From an uncultured Flavobacteriaceae bacterium (GTDB taxonomy: Bacteria; Bacteroidota; Bacteroidia; Flavobacteriales; Flavobacteriaceae): a DNA stretch of 64,000 nt. The notes below the pieces were generated by a model. That model saw only the letters and a program-made list of their open reading frames with translations. It was not told where the DNA came from and made no database searches. Position numbers and translations under genes: made by a program. Within the stretch, counting starts at the first letter, position 1; every line of letters starts with the position of its first letter. This document shows, one piece after another, positions 10,639 through 20,387 of the stretch. The stretch lies in the NCBI GenBank assembly GCA_905181825.1, contig CAJIZJ010000012.1:1-64000 (forward strand), read 5' to 3'.

Positions 10639-11259
10639 ATGGCCGAACTGCTCAAAATATTTCCTGAAAATCCAAACCCAAAAGCAATAAAAAAAGTAAT
10701 TGAGGTGCTTAAAAAAGGGGGGGTTATCATTTATCCTACTGATACTGTTTATGGACTAGGATGTGATATCACAAATTTAAAAGCACTTGAAAGAATAGCA
10801 AAAATAAAAGGGATAAAACTAGAGCGTTCTAACTTTTCATTCATCTGTCAGGATTTAAGTAATTTAAGTGATTATGTCACTCAAATAGACAACTCTACAT
10901 TTAAACTTCTTAAACGAACTCTTCCTGGCCCCTATACTTTTATATTGCCGGGTGCAAGTACACTACCCCATCCATTCAAAAAAAAGAAGACTGTAGGAAT
11001 TCGCATTCCTGATAACACGATAGCTTTAGAAATTGTTAAAAGTTTGGGAAACCCAATTGTATCCACATCAATACATGATGAAGATGAGTTATTAGAATAT
11101 ACCACAGACCCAGAACTGATATTTGAAAAATGGAGTTCTAAAGTTGATTTGGTAATTGACGGCGGTTATGGCGATAACACTCCGTCAACAGTCGTAGAAG
11201 TTAAAGATTCTGAAATCACTATTTTGAGAGAAGGCAAAGGAACTATTGATATATTTTAA
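10639..11259 (+). CDS. Sua5/YciO/YrdC family protein (threonylcarbamoyl-AMP synthase-like)
   Basis: GGVIIYPTDTVYGLGCD, PGPYTFIL, VGIRIPDN, STSIH, PSTVVEV. Confidence 0.9.
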   Translation: MAELLKIFPENPNPKAIKKVIEVLKKGGVIIYPTDTVYGLGCDITNLKALERIAKIKGIKLERSNFSFICQDLSNLSDYVTQIDNSTFKLLKRTLPGPYTFILPGASTLPHPFKKKKTVGIRIPDNTIALEIVKSLGNPIVSTSIHDEDELLEYTTDPELIFEKWSSKVDLVIDGGYGDNTPSTVVEVKDSEITILREGKGTIDIF

Positions 11260-11289
11260 ATAGATAAAAAGAGATTATAGAACTGATTT

Positions 11290-14121
11290 ATGAGCAAGTT
11301 TGATGAATTTATAGAAGTAAAAGGAGCACGTGTACATAATCTAAAAGATATAGACGTAAAGATCCCCAGAGATAAGTTGGTAGTCATCACTGGAATGTCT
11401 GGAAGCGGAAAATCCTCCTTAGCATTTGATACTATTTATGCAGAAGGTCAGCGCCGCTATATTGAGACATTTTCAGCTTATGCACGTCAGTTTTTAGGGA
11501 GTTTAGAGCGTCCGGATGTCGATAAAATTGATGGGCTTTCTCCAGTAATTGCTATTGAACAAAAAACAACTAGCAAATCTCCAAGATCCACAGTCGGAAC
11601 AATTACCGAAATTTATGATTTCTTAAGATTGTTATATGCGCGTGCTGCAGATGCTTATAGCTATAACACCAGTGAAAAAATGGTGAGCTATAACGATCTT
11701 CAAATAAAAGATCTGATTCTTGAATCTTTTAACGGGAAACGCCTTTCAATATTATCTCCTGTAATTCGTTCTAGAAAAGGACACTACAGAGAATTATTCG
11801 AACAAATTGCTAAGCAAGGATTTGTAAAGGTCAGAACAGATGGTGTTATAGTTGACATTTCAAAAGGAATGAAGCTTGATCGCTATAAAATGCATGATAT
11901 CGAGATTGTTATTGACAGACTTAAAATTGATGAAACCAGCGCCTCTACAAGCAGACTAAACGAAAGTATTAATACAGCCATGTACCACGGAGAAAATGTA
12001 CTTATGGTAATTGAAGAAGAGAGTAAAGAAGTGCGCTATTTTAGTCGAAACTTAATGTGTCCAACTTCTGGAATATCCTACCCAAACCCAGAACCAAATA
12101 ATTTCTCATTTAATTCTCCAAAAGGCGCCTGTTTGGACTGTAGCGGTATTGGAACCTTATACAAGGTAAATGCGTATAAAATAATTCCTGACCCCTCTTT
12201 ATCTATTAAAAATGGAGGGCTAGCTCCACAAGGCACCCAAAAAGACTCTTGGATTTTTAAGCAATTAGAGCTCATTGCTCAACGCTATAACTTTAAACTA
12301 ACAGACCCCATTTCAAAAATATCAAAAGAAGCTTTAGATATTATATTATATGGCGGAAAAGATAAATTTTCAGTAGATAGTAAAACCTTAGGAGTCTCTA
12401 GAAACTATAATATAGATTTTGAGGGAATTGCTAATTTCATCGAAAGTCAGTATAAGAATTCAGACTCTACTTCAATTAAACGATGGGCAAAAGCATACAT
12501 GGATAAAATTAAATGTCCTAGCTGTAAAGGCTCTCGATTAAAAAAAGAATCCTTATTCTTTAAAATTAACGACAAGAATATTTCAGAACTTTCTGATATG
12601 GATATTGTAGATCTTGTGGAATGGTTTAAGAAACTCCCTAAGTATTTATCTAAAAGCCAGACTATAATTTCAAAAGAAATACTAAAAGAAATTTCTACGC
12701 GATTACAATTTCTTTTAGACGTTGGGCTTGATTATTTGTCTATAAGTAGAAGCTCAAAGTCACTTTCGGGTGGAGAAGCGCAGCGCATACGTTTAGCCAC
12801 ACAAATTGGTTCTCAGTTGGTGGGTGTATTGTATATCCTAGATGAACCAAGTATAGGCTTACACCAAAGAGATAATGAAAAACTAATAAAATCTCTAATA
12901 GCATTGAGAGATGTTGGTAACTCTGTAATTGTTGTAGAACATGACAAAGATATGATTGAACAAGCAGATCATGTAATTGATATTGGCCCTATGGCTGGAA
13001 AACATGGAGGTGAGATTATCAGTCAAGGAACCCCAAAAGATATATTAAATAGTGGTACCATGACTGCAGACTATTTGAGTGGAATTAGAGAAATTGAAGT
13101 CCCAAAAAATCGAAGAACTGGAAACGGGAAGTTCTTAGAGCTAAAAGGATGTACAGGAAATAATTTAAAAAATGTTTCTATAAAACTTCCATTGGCACAA
13201 ATGATTGGAGTCACCGGAGTTTCAGGAAGTGGGAAATCTACTTTAATAAATGAAACACTGTATCCAATCCTAAACAACTATTATTTTCATGGGGTCATGG
13301 AGCCAATGCCTTATAAATCAATTAAAGGGTTAGACAACTTAGACAAGGTTATTGACATCAACCAATCCCCAATTGGACGTACCCCGAGAAGTAATCCAGC
13401 AACTTACACCGGAGTTTTTGGGGAAATAAGAGCTTTATATGCTAAAATACCTGAAGCAATGATACGGGGCTATAAATTAGGTCGGTTTAGTTTTAATGTA
13501 GTTGGTGGGCGTTGTGAAACCTGTAGAGGGGGCGGTATGAGAGTGATAGAAATGAACTTCCTTCCTGATGTGTATGTGGAATGCGAGACCTGTCAAGGAA
13601 AACGCTTTAATAGAGAAACTCTTGAAATTCGTTACAAAGGAAAATCTATTAGTGATGTTCTAAACATGACGATTGAAGAATCCGTTGATTTCTTTGAGCA
13701 TATTCCTAAAATTTACAGAAAATTAAAAACCATAAAAGAAGTTGGATTAGGCTATATTACTTTGGGGCAGCAAAGCACCACTTTATCAGGTGGAGAAGCA
13801 CAACGGATCAAATTAGCTTCAGAGCTAAGTAAGCGTGATACTGGAAATACCATATATATTTTGGATGAGCCAACAACTGGACTTCATTTTGAAGACATTA
13901 GGGTTTTAATGGATGTATTAAATAAGTTAGTTGATAAGGGAAATACTGTGCTTATAATTGAACATAACCTAGATGTAATTAAAACAGTTGATTACATCTT
14001 AGATATAGGTCCTGAAGGAGGGAATGGAGGTGGCAAGGTAATTGCACAAGGAACTCCAGAAGTAATAATAAAAAACAAGTTAAGCCATACAGCACGGTTT
14101 TTAAAAAAAGAACTAACTTAG
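11290..14121 (+). CDS. uvrA: Excinuclease ABC subunit A
   Basis: Two ABC ATPase halves (GMSGSGKSSLAFDT; GVSGSGKSTLINE), SLSGGEAQRIRLATQIGS, CxxC zinc motifs. Confidence 0.97.
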   Translation: MSKFDEFIEVKGARVHNLKDIDVKIPRDKLVVITGMSGSGKSSLAFDTIYAEGQRRYIETFSAYARQFLGSLERPDVDKIDGLSPVIAIEQKTTSKSPRSTVGTITEIYDFLRLLYARAADAYSYNTSEKMVSYNDLQIKDLILESFNGKRLSILSPVIRSRKGHYRELFEQIAKQGFVKVRTDGVIVDISKGMKLDRYKMHDIEIVIDRLKIDETSASTSRLNESINTAMYHGENVLMVIEEESKEVRYFSRNLMCPTSGISYPNPEPNNFSFNSPKGACLDCSGIGTLYKVNAYKIIPDPSLSIKNGGLAPQGTQKDSWIFKQLELIAQRYNFKLTDPISKISKEALDIILYGGKDKFSVDSKTLGVSRNYNIDFEGIANFIESQYKNSDSTSIKRWAKAYMDKIKCPSCKGSRLKKESLFFKINDKNISELSDMDIVDLVEWFKKLPKYLSKSQTIISKEILKEISTRLQFLLDVGLDYLSISRSSKSLSGGEAQRIRLATQIGSQLVGVLYILDEPSIGLHQRDNEKLIKSLIALRDVGNSVIVVEHDKDMIEQADHVIDIGPMAGKHGGEIISQGTPKDILNSGTMTADYLSGIREIEVPKNRRTGNGKFLELKGCTGNNLKNVSIKLPLAQMIGVTGVSGSGKSTLINETLYPILNNYYFHGVMEPMPYKSIKGLDNLDKVIDINQSPIGRTPRSNPATYTGVFGEIRALYAKIPEAMIRGYKLGRFSFNVVGGRCETCRGGGMRVIEMNFLPDVYVECETCQGKRFNRETLEIRYKGKSISDVLNMTIEESVDFFEHIPKIYRKLKTIKEVGLGYITLGQQSTTLSGGEAQRIKLASELSKRDTGNTIYILDEPTTGLHFEDIRVLMDVLNKLVDKGNTVLIIEHNLDVIKTVDYILDIGPEGGNGGGKVIAQGTPEVIIKNKLSHTARFLKKELT

Positions 14122-14142
14122 TAATAACTTAAATCTAAAATT

Positions 14143-14832
14143 ATGGGACCAGAAAAGAAACACAAAGGGTGGAATGAGATAAAAACGAATGATTCTTGGG
14201 CGATTTTCAAAATCATGGGAGAGTTTGTGAATGGATTTGAGAAAATGAGTAAAATTGGACCATGTGTCTCTATTTTTGGATCTGCAAGGACCAAACCAGA
14301 AGATGATTATTACAAACTATCTACTGAAGTTGCGACGTCCATTGTAAAAGCTGGATACGGCGTTATTACAGGGGGTGGACCCGGAATAATGGAAGCAGGA
14401 AATAAAGGGGCTCATTTGGCTGGTGGAACTTCCGTAGGATTGAATATTGAATTGCCTTTTGAACAGCACAACAATCCGTACATTGATTCCGATAAGAGTT
14501 TAGATTTTGATTATTTCTTTGTTAGAAAAGTGATGTTTTTAAAATACTCTCAAGGAATTGTTGTAATGCCTGGTGGTTTTGGAACCTTAGACGAACTGTT
14601 TGAAGCGATTACATTAATACAAACTCACAAAATTGAAAAATTCCCTGTTATATTGGTTGGGAAAACATTTTGGAGTGGTTTAATGGAATGGATAAAATCT
14701 ACCTTGTTAGAGCGATTTGAAACAATAAGTGCTAAAGATCTAGACCTAATTCATTTGGTAGATTCATCTGATGAAGTAATCGAAATACTAGACACTTTCT
14801 ATAAAGAATACCAATTGAGCCCTAATTTTTAA
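14143..14832 (+). CDS. LOG family / TIGR00730 Rossmann-fold protein
   Basis: FGSARTKPED, VITGGGPGIMEAGNKGA, VVMPGGFGTLDELFE (PGGxGTxxE). Confidence 0.92.
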   Translation: MGPEKKHKGWNEIKTNDSWAIFKIMGEFVNGFEKMSKIGPCVSIFGSARTKPEDDYYKLSTEVATSIVKAGYGVITGGGPGIMEAGNKGAHLAGGTSVGLNIELPFEQHNNPYIDSDKSLDFDYFFVRKVMFLKYSQGIVVMPGGFGTLDELFEAITLIQTHKIEKFPVILVGKTFWSGLMEWIKSTLLERFETISAKDLDLIHLVDSSDEVIEILDTFYKEYQLSPNF

Positions 14833-14894
14833 TTCCTAACTAATATTTTCTAGATTAATAACTACTGAATATTTTAAAGCCTTTAAGCCTCAAA

Positions 14895-17729
14895 TTGTTG
14901 AAAAAACTCTCCTTAAATCTTATGATTATATTTTGTTTTATGACTGTCAGCAGTCAAAATGAAATACAAATTCAGGGATTCTTAAATATAGAAAGTAATA
15001 CGATCTTAATTAAACAAAAGATAACGTATTATAATAATTCTAACTCCTCATTAAGTCAATTATACTTTAATGATTGGGGGTCTAGTTTTAGCAACCCAGA
15101 TTCCCCACTTTCTAAAAGATTTGTTGAAGAGTATGATGGGTCTTTACTAAATCCTAGAAAAAAAAATAGAGGCTTTACAACAATTCATTCTGTAGAAAAT
15201 GAGAAACAAAAAGCCCTATCCTATTCTTACATTGAAAATCAATGTGATTTATTTAAAATTGAGCTTACAACTGATTTATTACCTTTTACATCTACTACCA
15301 TTTTTATTGAATACACGCTACAAATTCAAAGCGATCGATTTACTAAGTACGGAGTTACAAAAAAGGGAGACTATTTTTTAAATTACTGGTATATAACCCC
15401 AGCTGTTTTTGAGGATTCTGAATGGAAACTATTTAGCAATAAAAATCTTGATGATTATTACACCCCTAAATCTAAGTTGAAGCTAACCCTAGAAATCCCA
15501 CATAATTACAGTGCTTCTTCCGAGTTAAATTTAAATAATGTTGTTAATAAATCAAACACACATGTATTTACGTTTGAAGGAAGTGATAGAGTAGATACTA
15601 GACTTAATATTTCCACAGCTCCTTTTTTTAAATTTAAAATTGGGGACTTAAATATAATAAGTAATAATATAGATGCAGATGAATCATTAAATCAGCAAAT
15701 TAATTCATTTAAAAAAATAGTAGGTTTTTTAAATGACCGACTAGGTGTTTATCCACATGAAAACTTAATGATTTCGAAAGTGGATTTAAAAAAACATCCT
15801 ATATATGGTTTAAATTTACTTCCAGGTTTTCTTAGTCCATTTTCAAAAGAGTTTGAATATGAGTTAACCGTCGCCAAAAACTTAATTAGACTTTACTTAG
15901 ACCAGTATTTAAGAATGAATCCCAGAGAGGACTATTGGCTTAAATCAGGACTTGAAACAGTGTTATTAATGGATTTTGTTGATGTCTTTTACAAGGACCA
16001 GATGATGCTTGGGAAGCTTGCTAATATGTGGGGGATAAAGACTTATAATTTAGCAAAGTTAAAATATAATGAACAATACCAACTAACCTACTTATACATG
16101 GTTAGGACAGGAAGAGACCAAGCCTTAAACTTACACAAAGATGAATTATTAAAATTCAATGCTAACTTATCAACTAAATATAAAGCTGCTAAAGGATTGA
16201 TTTTCCTAGAAGATTTTATGGAAGGTTCGAGAATTGAAGATTGGATAAAAGAATTTGTAGTTGAAACTAAAAATGAATTCAAAACAACTAATGATTTTGA
16301 ATCGTACATTAAGACAAAAACTAATAAAGATCTCAGTTGGTTTTTTGAGTCATTTATAACAAATACGCAACAAATAGATTACAAAATAACAAAACTTAAA
16401 AGCACCAAAGATTCTGTTTATTTTACAATTAAAAACAACAAAAAGGGACAAACTCCTGTGTCATTATTCACACTTAAAAACGGCAAGGTACTCACAAAAA
16501 CATGGTTAACAGGAATCGGAAAAAAGAAAGATTTTGTAGTTGCTAATAATTTGGCGGATAAATATGTTTTAAACTATGATCAAAAAGTTCCAGAGTTTAA
16601 TGTGAAAAATAACTGGAAATCAGTCAAAGGAAGTGCATTGTTTAATAGACCTTTTAAGCTGAGGCTTATTAAGGATTATGTATCTCCCTATAATAACCAA
16701 CTTTACTTTTTGCCAACTCTTGAATATCGTAACATTTATGATGGTCTTAATTTGGGATTAAATATTAATAATAGTGGTATTTTGAAAAAACCATTTACTT
16801 TTGGAGTTGCCCCTAACTACAGTGTTAACTCTAAAACACTAACAGGATTTACTAAATTTGAATATAACACCTATTTTCAAGATCAAAATCTTTACAATAT
16901 TGAATTTGGCTTATTTATGTCACGCTCAAGTTTTGCTGAGGATTTATTTGTAAGAAGAACCCTACCTTACTTATCTTTTAATTTTAAAGATGCTACAAAC
17001 TTAAGATCAAATAAGTTTGAAAGTCTAAATTTGAGATATGTTGGTATAGACAAGGATTATGTAGAGACTTTTGGAAATGAAATGGCGCTCCCTTCCTACG
17101 GAGTATTCAATATAAGATATCTAAATTCTAACATAGGATATAAAAAACATTACAGCTGGTTTTTAGATACACAATTTTCAAATGAATTTGGTAAGGTAGC
17201 CTTTAACTATGAAATCAGAAAACGAACGAATAAAAATAGCTTTTATAATCTAAGGCTTTTTGCTGGTTCTTTTTTGTATTCAAAAATTGATACCAATCAA
17301 ACATACTTTGATTTTGCTTTAGATAGACCAACAGATTATTTGTTCGAATATAATTATCTTGGACAATTTGAATCATCAGGAATATTTAGTCAACAAATTA
17401 TAATTGCAGATGGTGGATTCAAATCCCGTCTAGAGACTTATTATGCTAACCAATGGATAACCACATTAAATGCCAGCGCTTCTATTTGGAAATACGTCCA
17501 AACCTACGGCGATGTTGGATTTATAAAAAACAAAGGCAAAGGCGCTGAATTTGTTTATGATTCAGGAATACGCCTAAATCTAATTACAAACTATTTTGAA
17601 ATTTTCTTTCCTGTTTACTCCAACTTAGGATGGGAAATAGCTGCTCCTGAGTACAGTCAAAAAATCAGATTTATATTTACAGCTGACCCAACAGCTCTTT
17701 TTGGCTTATTTAGAAGGGAATGGTATTGA
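14895..17729 (+). CDS. Exported M1-peptidase-like (zinc ligands apparently lost) protein with C-terminal outer-membrane beta-barrel-like domain
   Basis: N-terminal signal peptide (KKLSLNLMIIFCFMTVSSQ), M1-like N-domain and WLKSGLET region without HExxH, C-terminal alternating amphipathic strands ending ..FGLFRREWY; TTG start, alternative TTG at 14898. Confidence 0.75.
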   Translation: MLKKLSLNLMIIFCFMTVSSQNEIQIQGFLNIESNTILIKQKITYYNNSNSSLSQLYFNDWGSSFSNPDSPLSKRFVEEYDGSLLNPRKKNRGFTTIHSVENEKQKALSYSYIENQCDLFKIELTTDLLPFTSTTIFIEYTLQIQSDRFTKYGVTKKGDYFLNYWYITPAVFEDSEWKLFSNKNLDDYYTPKSKLKLTLEIPHNYSASSELNLNNVVNKSNTHVFTFEGSDRVDTRLNISTAPFFKFKIGDLNIISNNIDADESLNQQINSFKKIVGFLNDRLGVYPHENLMISKVDLKKHPIYGLNLLPGFLSPFSKEFEYELTVAKNLIRLYLDQYLRMNPREDYWLKSGLETVLLMDFVDVFYKDQMMLGKLANMWGIKTYNLAKLKYNEQYQLTYLYMVRTGRDQALNLHKDELLKFNANLSTKYKAAKGLIFLEDFMEGSRIEDWIKEFVVETKNEFKTTNDFESYIKTKTNKDLSWFFESFITNTQQIDYKITKLKSTKDSVYFTIKNNKKGQTPVSLFTLKNGKVLTKTWLTGIGKKKDFVVANNLADKYVLNYDQKVPEFNVKNNWKSVKGSALFNRPFKLRLIKDYVSPYNNQLYFLPTLEYRNIYDGLNLGLNINNSGILKKPFTFGVAPNYSVNSKTLTGFTKFEYNTYFQDQNLYNIEFGLFMSRSSFAEDLFVRRTLPYLSFNFKDATNLRSNKFESLNLRYVGIDKDYVETFGNEMALPSYGVFNIRYLNSNIGYKKHYSWFLDTQFSNEFGKVAFNYEIRKRTNKNSFYNLRLFAGSFLYSKIDTNQTYFDFALDRPTDYLFEYNYLGQFESSGIFSQQIIIADGGFKSRLETYYANQWITTLNASASIWKYVQTYGDVGFIKNKGKGAEFVYDSGIRLNLITNYFEIFFPVYSNLGWEIAAPEYSQKIRFIFTADPTALFGLFRREWY

Positions 17730-17892
17730 ATATTGATTTAAATTTACTTAAATCAATTAATAAATACACATTCAGCAATATTTAAGCTTTTGTACATGCT
17801 TATTTTATTAATATCTCAATTAATTATCAATCCAAAGGATAGGTCAAAAGCTTGAAATATTTTATATTTGTAGCTTATTAGAATTTTCCGAA

Positions 17893-20304
17893 ATGCTTAT
17901 CAAAAACGACCCAACCAAAGATATAACTTTTGAAGACTTCAAAGCTGATGTCTTAAACGATTACAAGATTGCCTATACTAGTAGAGAATGTAGTCTTCTA
18001 GGTCGGCGTGAAGTATTGACTGGAAAAGCGAAGTTTGGGATTTTTGGAGATGGTAAAGAACTGCCTCAAATTGCTTGGGCAAAAGCATTTCATAAAGGAG
18101 ATTTCAGATCTGGTTATTACAGAGATCAAACCTTTATGATGGCCATCGGAAAACTAACTATAGAACAGTTTTTTGCGGGCTTGTACGCACATACTGATAT
18201 TGCTCATGACCCCATGAGTGCAGGTAGGCAAATGGGGGGTCATTTTACAACTCACTCATTAGACGAGAATTTTAACTGGAAAAACCTGACCGAACAATAT
18301 AATTCAAGTTCAGATATTTCTCCAACAGGAGCACAAATGCCTAGGCTGCTTGGTCTGGCGCAAGCTTCAAAAATATACCGTAAATTAGAGGGGTTCAACG
18401 CTAAAAAATTCTCAAAATCTGGAAATGAAGTTGCTTGGGGAACCATTGGAAATGCGAGTACTAGTGAAGGGGTTTTCTTTGAAACAATAAATGCGGCTGG
18501 AGTTCTACAAGTTCCCATGGTGATTAGTATTTGGGATGATGAATATGGGATTTCTGTACACGCAAAACATCAGACTACAAAAGAAAATATCTCAGAAATA
18601 TTAAAAGGGTTTCAAAGAGACTCTGATAGTGATGGCTACGAGATATTAAAGGTTCACGGATGGGATTATGTTGAACTAATTAATGCTTATCAAAAAGCAA
18701 GTGAAATTGCAAGAAATGAACATGTTCCAGTAATGATACATGTCAATGAATTAACTCAACCTCAAGGGCATTCAACTTCGGGGTCTCATGAAAGATATAA
18801 AACTCCCGAGAGATTAAAATGGGAACAATCTAATGATTGTAACACGAAATTTAGAGAATGGATTATATCCAATGAAGTCGCTACAGATGAAAATATTACA
18901 TCTATAGAACGTGACATAAAGAAACGTGTTAAGGAAGGAAAGATAAAAGCATGGAAAGATTTTTGTGCCCCTATTAAGTCCGAAAAACAAGAAGTTATTC
19001 AATTAATGAAGTCTGCTGCAGATACTTCTTCTCAAAGCGTTTTTATTCAAAAGATAATAAAACAACTGGAAAGTATCAATGAGCCCTTACGGAATGATAT
19101 TCTTAGTAGATCTCGTAATATATTAAAATATTTAATTCACGAAGATAGTTCTGCTAAAAGCCAGCTTATCAATTGGGTTAATTCTTATTTCAAAGAAATT
19201 CAACCTAAATACAGTACTTTATTGTACAGCGAATCAGAATCCAGAGCAACTAACATAGCGGAAGTACTTCCAGTATTTGACTCAAAGTCTAAACTTGTTG
19301 ATGGTCGAGTCATTTTAAGAGATAACTTCGATAAAATATTAAGTAATAAACCCGAAGTTTTAATTTTTGGTGAAGATACCGGAACTATTGGAGATGTCAA
19401 TCAAGGATTGGAAGGTCTTCAGGAAAAATTTGGAGAATCAAGAGTTTCTGATACAGGAATACGAGAAACTACTATAATTGGTCAAGGGATTGGTTTGGCT
19501 TTGCGAGGACTAAGACCTATCGCGGAAATTCAATATCTTGATTACATGGTATATGCACTTCAAATCATTAGTGATGATTTGTCAACACTGCATTATAGAA
19601 CTTTTGGAAAACAAAAAGCACCAATGATTATTAGAACTCGTGGGCACCGCTTAGAAGGTATTTGGCATTCCGGTTCACAATTAGGTGGTATATTAAACTT
19701 AATTAGAGGTGTTTATGTATTAGTACCTAGAAACATGACAAAAGCAGCTGGTTTTTATAATACACTGTTAGAAAGTGATCAGCCTGCAATGGTCGTAGAA
19801 TGCTTAAACGGCTACAGATTAAAAGAAAAAGAGCCTTCAAATTTAGGGGAATTTAGAACACCAGTTGGAATTGTAGAAACTATTAAGCAGGGAGCTGACC
19901 TAACAATTGTATCCTATGGCTCAACTCTTCGGATTATAGAAAAAGCAGCTAAAGAGTTGCAAGAAGTAGATATTGATGTTGAGATTATTGATATTCAATC
20001 TCTGATACCATTTGATCTTAATAAGGATATTTCTAAAAGTGTTGAGAAAACAAATAGACTTCTTATTATTGACGAAGATATTCCAGGTGCTGCTTCGGCT
20101 TATATACTAAATGAGATTCTACAAAATCAGAACGTATATGAACACTTAGATAGCAAACCACAACTATTAACCGCTAAAGAACACCGCCCTGCTTATGGGA
20201 GTGATGGAGACTACTTTAGTAAACCGTCATCAGAGGATGTTTTTGAAACTGTTTACAACATGTTTCATGAAGTGGACCCTACCTCCTATCCAAAATTAAG
20301 ATAA
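17893..20304 (+). CDS. Fused alpha/beta E1 subunit of branched-chain 2-oxoacid (or related) dehydrogenase
   Basis: E1-alpha-like N half (GNASTSEGVFFETINAAGVLQVPMV) and E1-beta-like C half (VLIFGEDTGTIGDVNQGLEGLQEKFGESRVSDTGIRE) in one 803-aa ORF. Confidence 0.88.
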   Translation: MLIKNDPTKDITFEDFKADVLNDYKIAYTSRECSLLGRREVLTGKAKFGIFGDGKELPQIAWAKAFHKGDFRSGYYRDQTFMMAIGKLTIEQFFAGLYAHTDIAHDPMSAGRQMGGHFTTHSLDENFNWKNLTEQYNSSSDISPTGAQMPRLLGLAQASKIYRKLEGFNAKKFSKSGNEVAWGTIGNASTSEGVFFETINAAGVLQVPMVISIWDDEYGISVHAKHQTTKENISEILKGFQRDSDSDGYEILKVHGWDYVELINAYQKASEIARNEHVPVMIHVNELTQPQGHSTSGSHERYKTPERLKWEQSNDCNTKFREWIISNEVATDENITSIERDIKKRVKEGKIKAWKDFCAPIKSEKQEVIQLMKSAADTSSQSVFIQKIIKQLESINEPLRNDILSRSRNILKYLIHEDSSAKSQLINWVNSYFKEIQPKYSTLLYSESESRATNIAEVLPVFDSKSKLVDGRVILRDNFDKILSNKPEVLIFGEDTGTIGDVNQGLEGLQEKFGESRVSDTGIRETTIIGQGIGLALRGLRPIAEIQYLDYMVYALQIISDDLSTLHYRTFGKQKAPMIIRTRGHRLEGIWHSGSQLGGILNLIRGVYVLVPRNMTKAAGFYNTLLESDQPAMVVECLNGYRLKEKEPSNLGEFRTPVGIVETIKQGADLTIVSYGSTLRIIEKAAKELQEVDIDVEIIDIQSLIPFDLNKDISKSVEKTNRLLIIDEDIPGAASAYILNEILQNQNVYEHLDSKPQLLTAKEHRPAYGSDGDYFSKPSSEDVFETVYNMFHEVDPTSYPKLR

Positions 20305-20387
20305 CAACTTAGCAAGTAGCAAAACAACTTGCAAAATTTTATTTAAAATCGTAACATTACCTACTCAAATAACTGATACTCTTTTCT

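Noticed and set aside
17415-17445. GGATTCAAATCCCGTC resembling a tRNA T-arm
   Set aside because: Inside the barrel-encoding CDS with no matching D or anticodon arms; coincidental.
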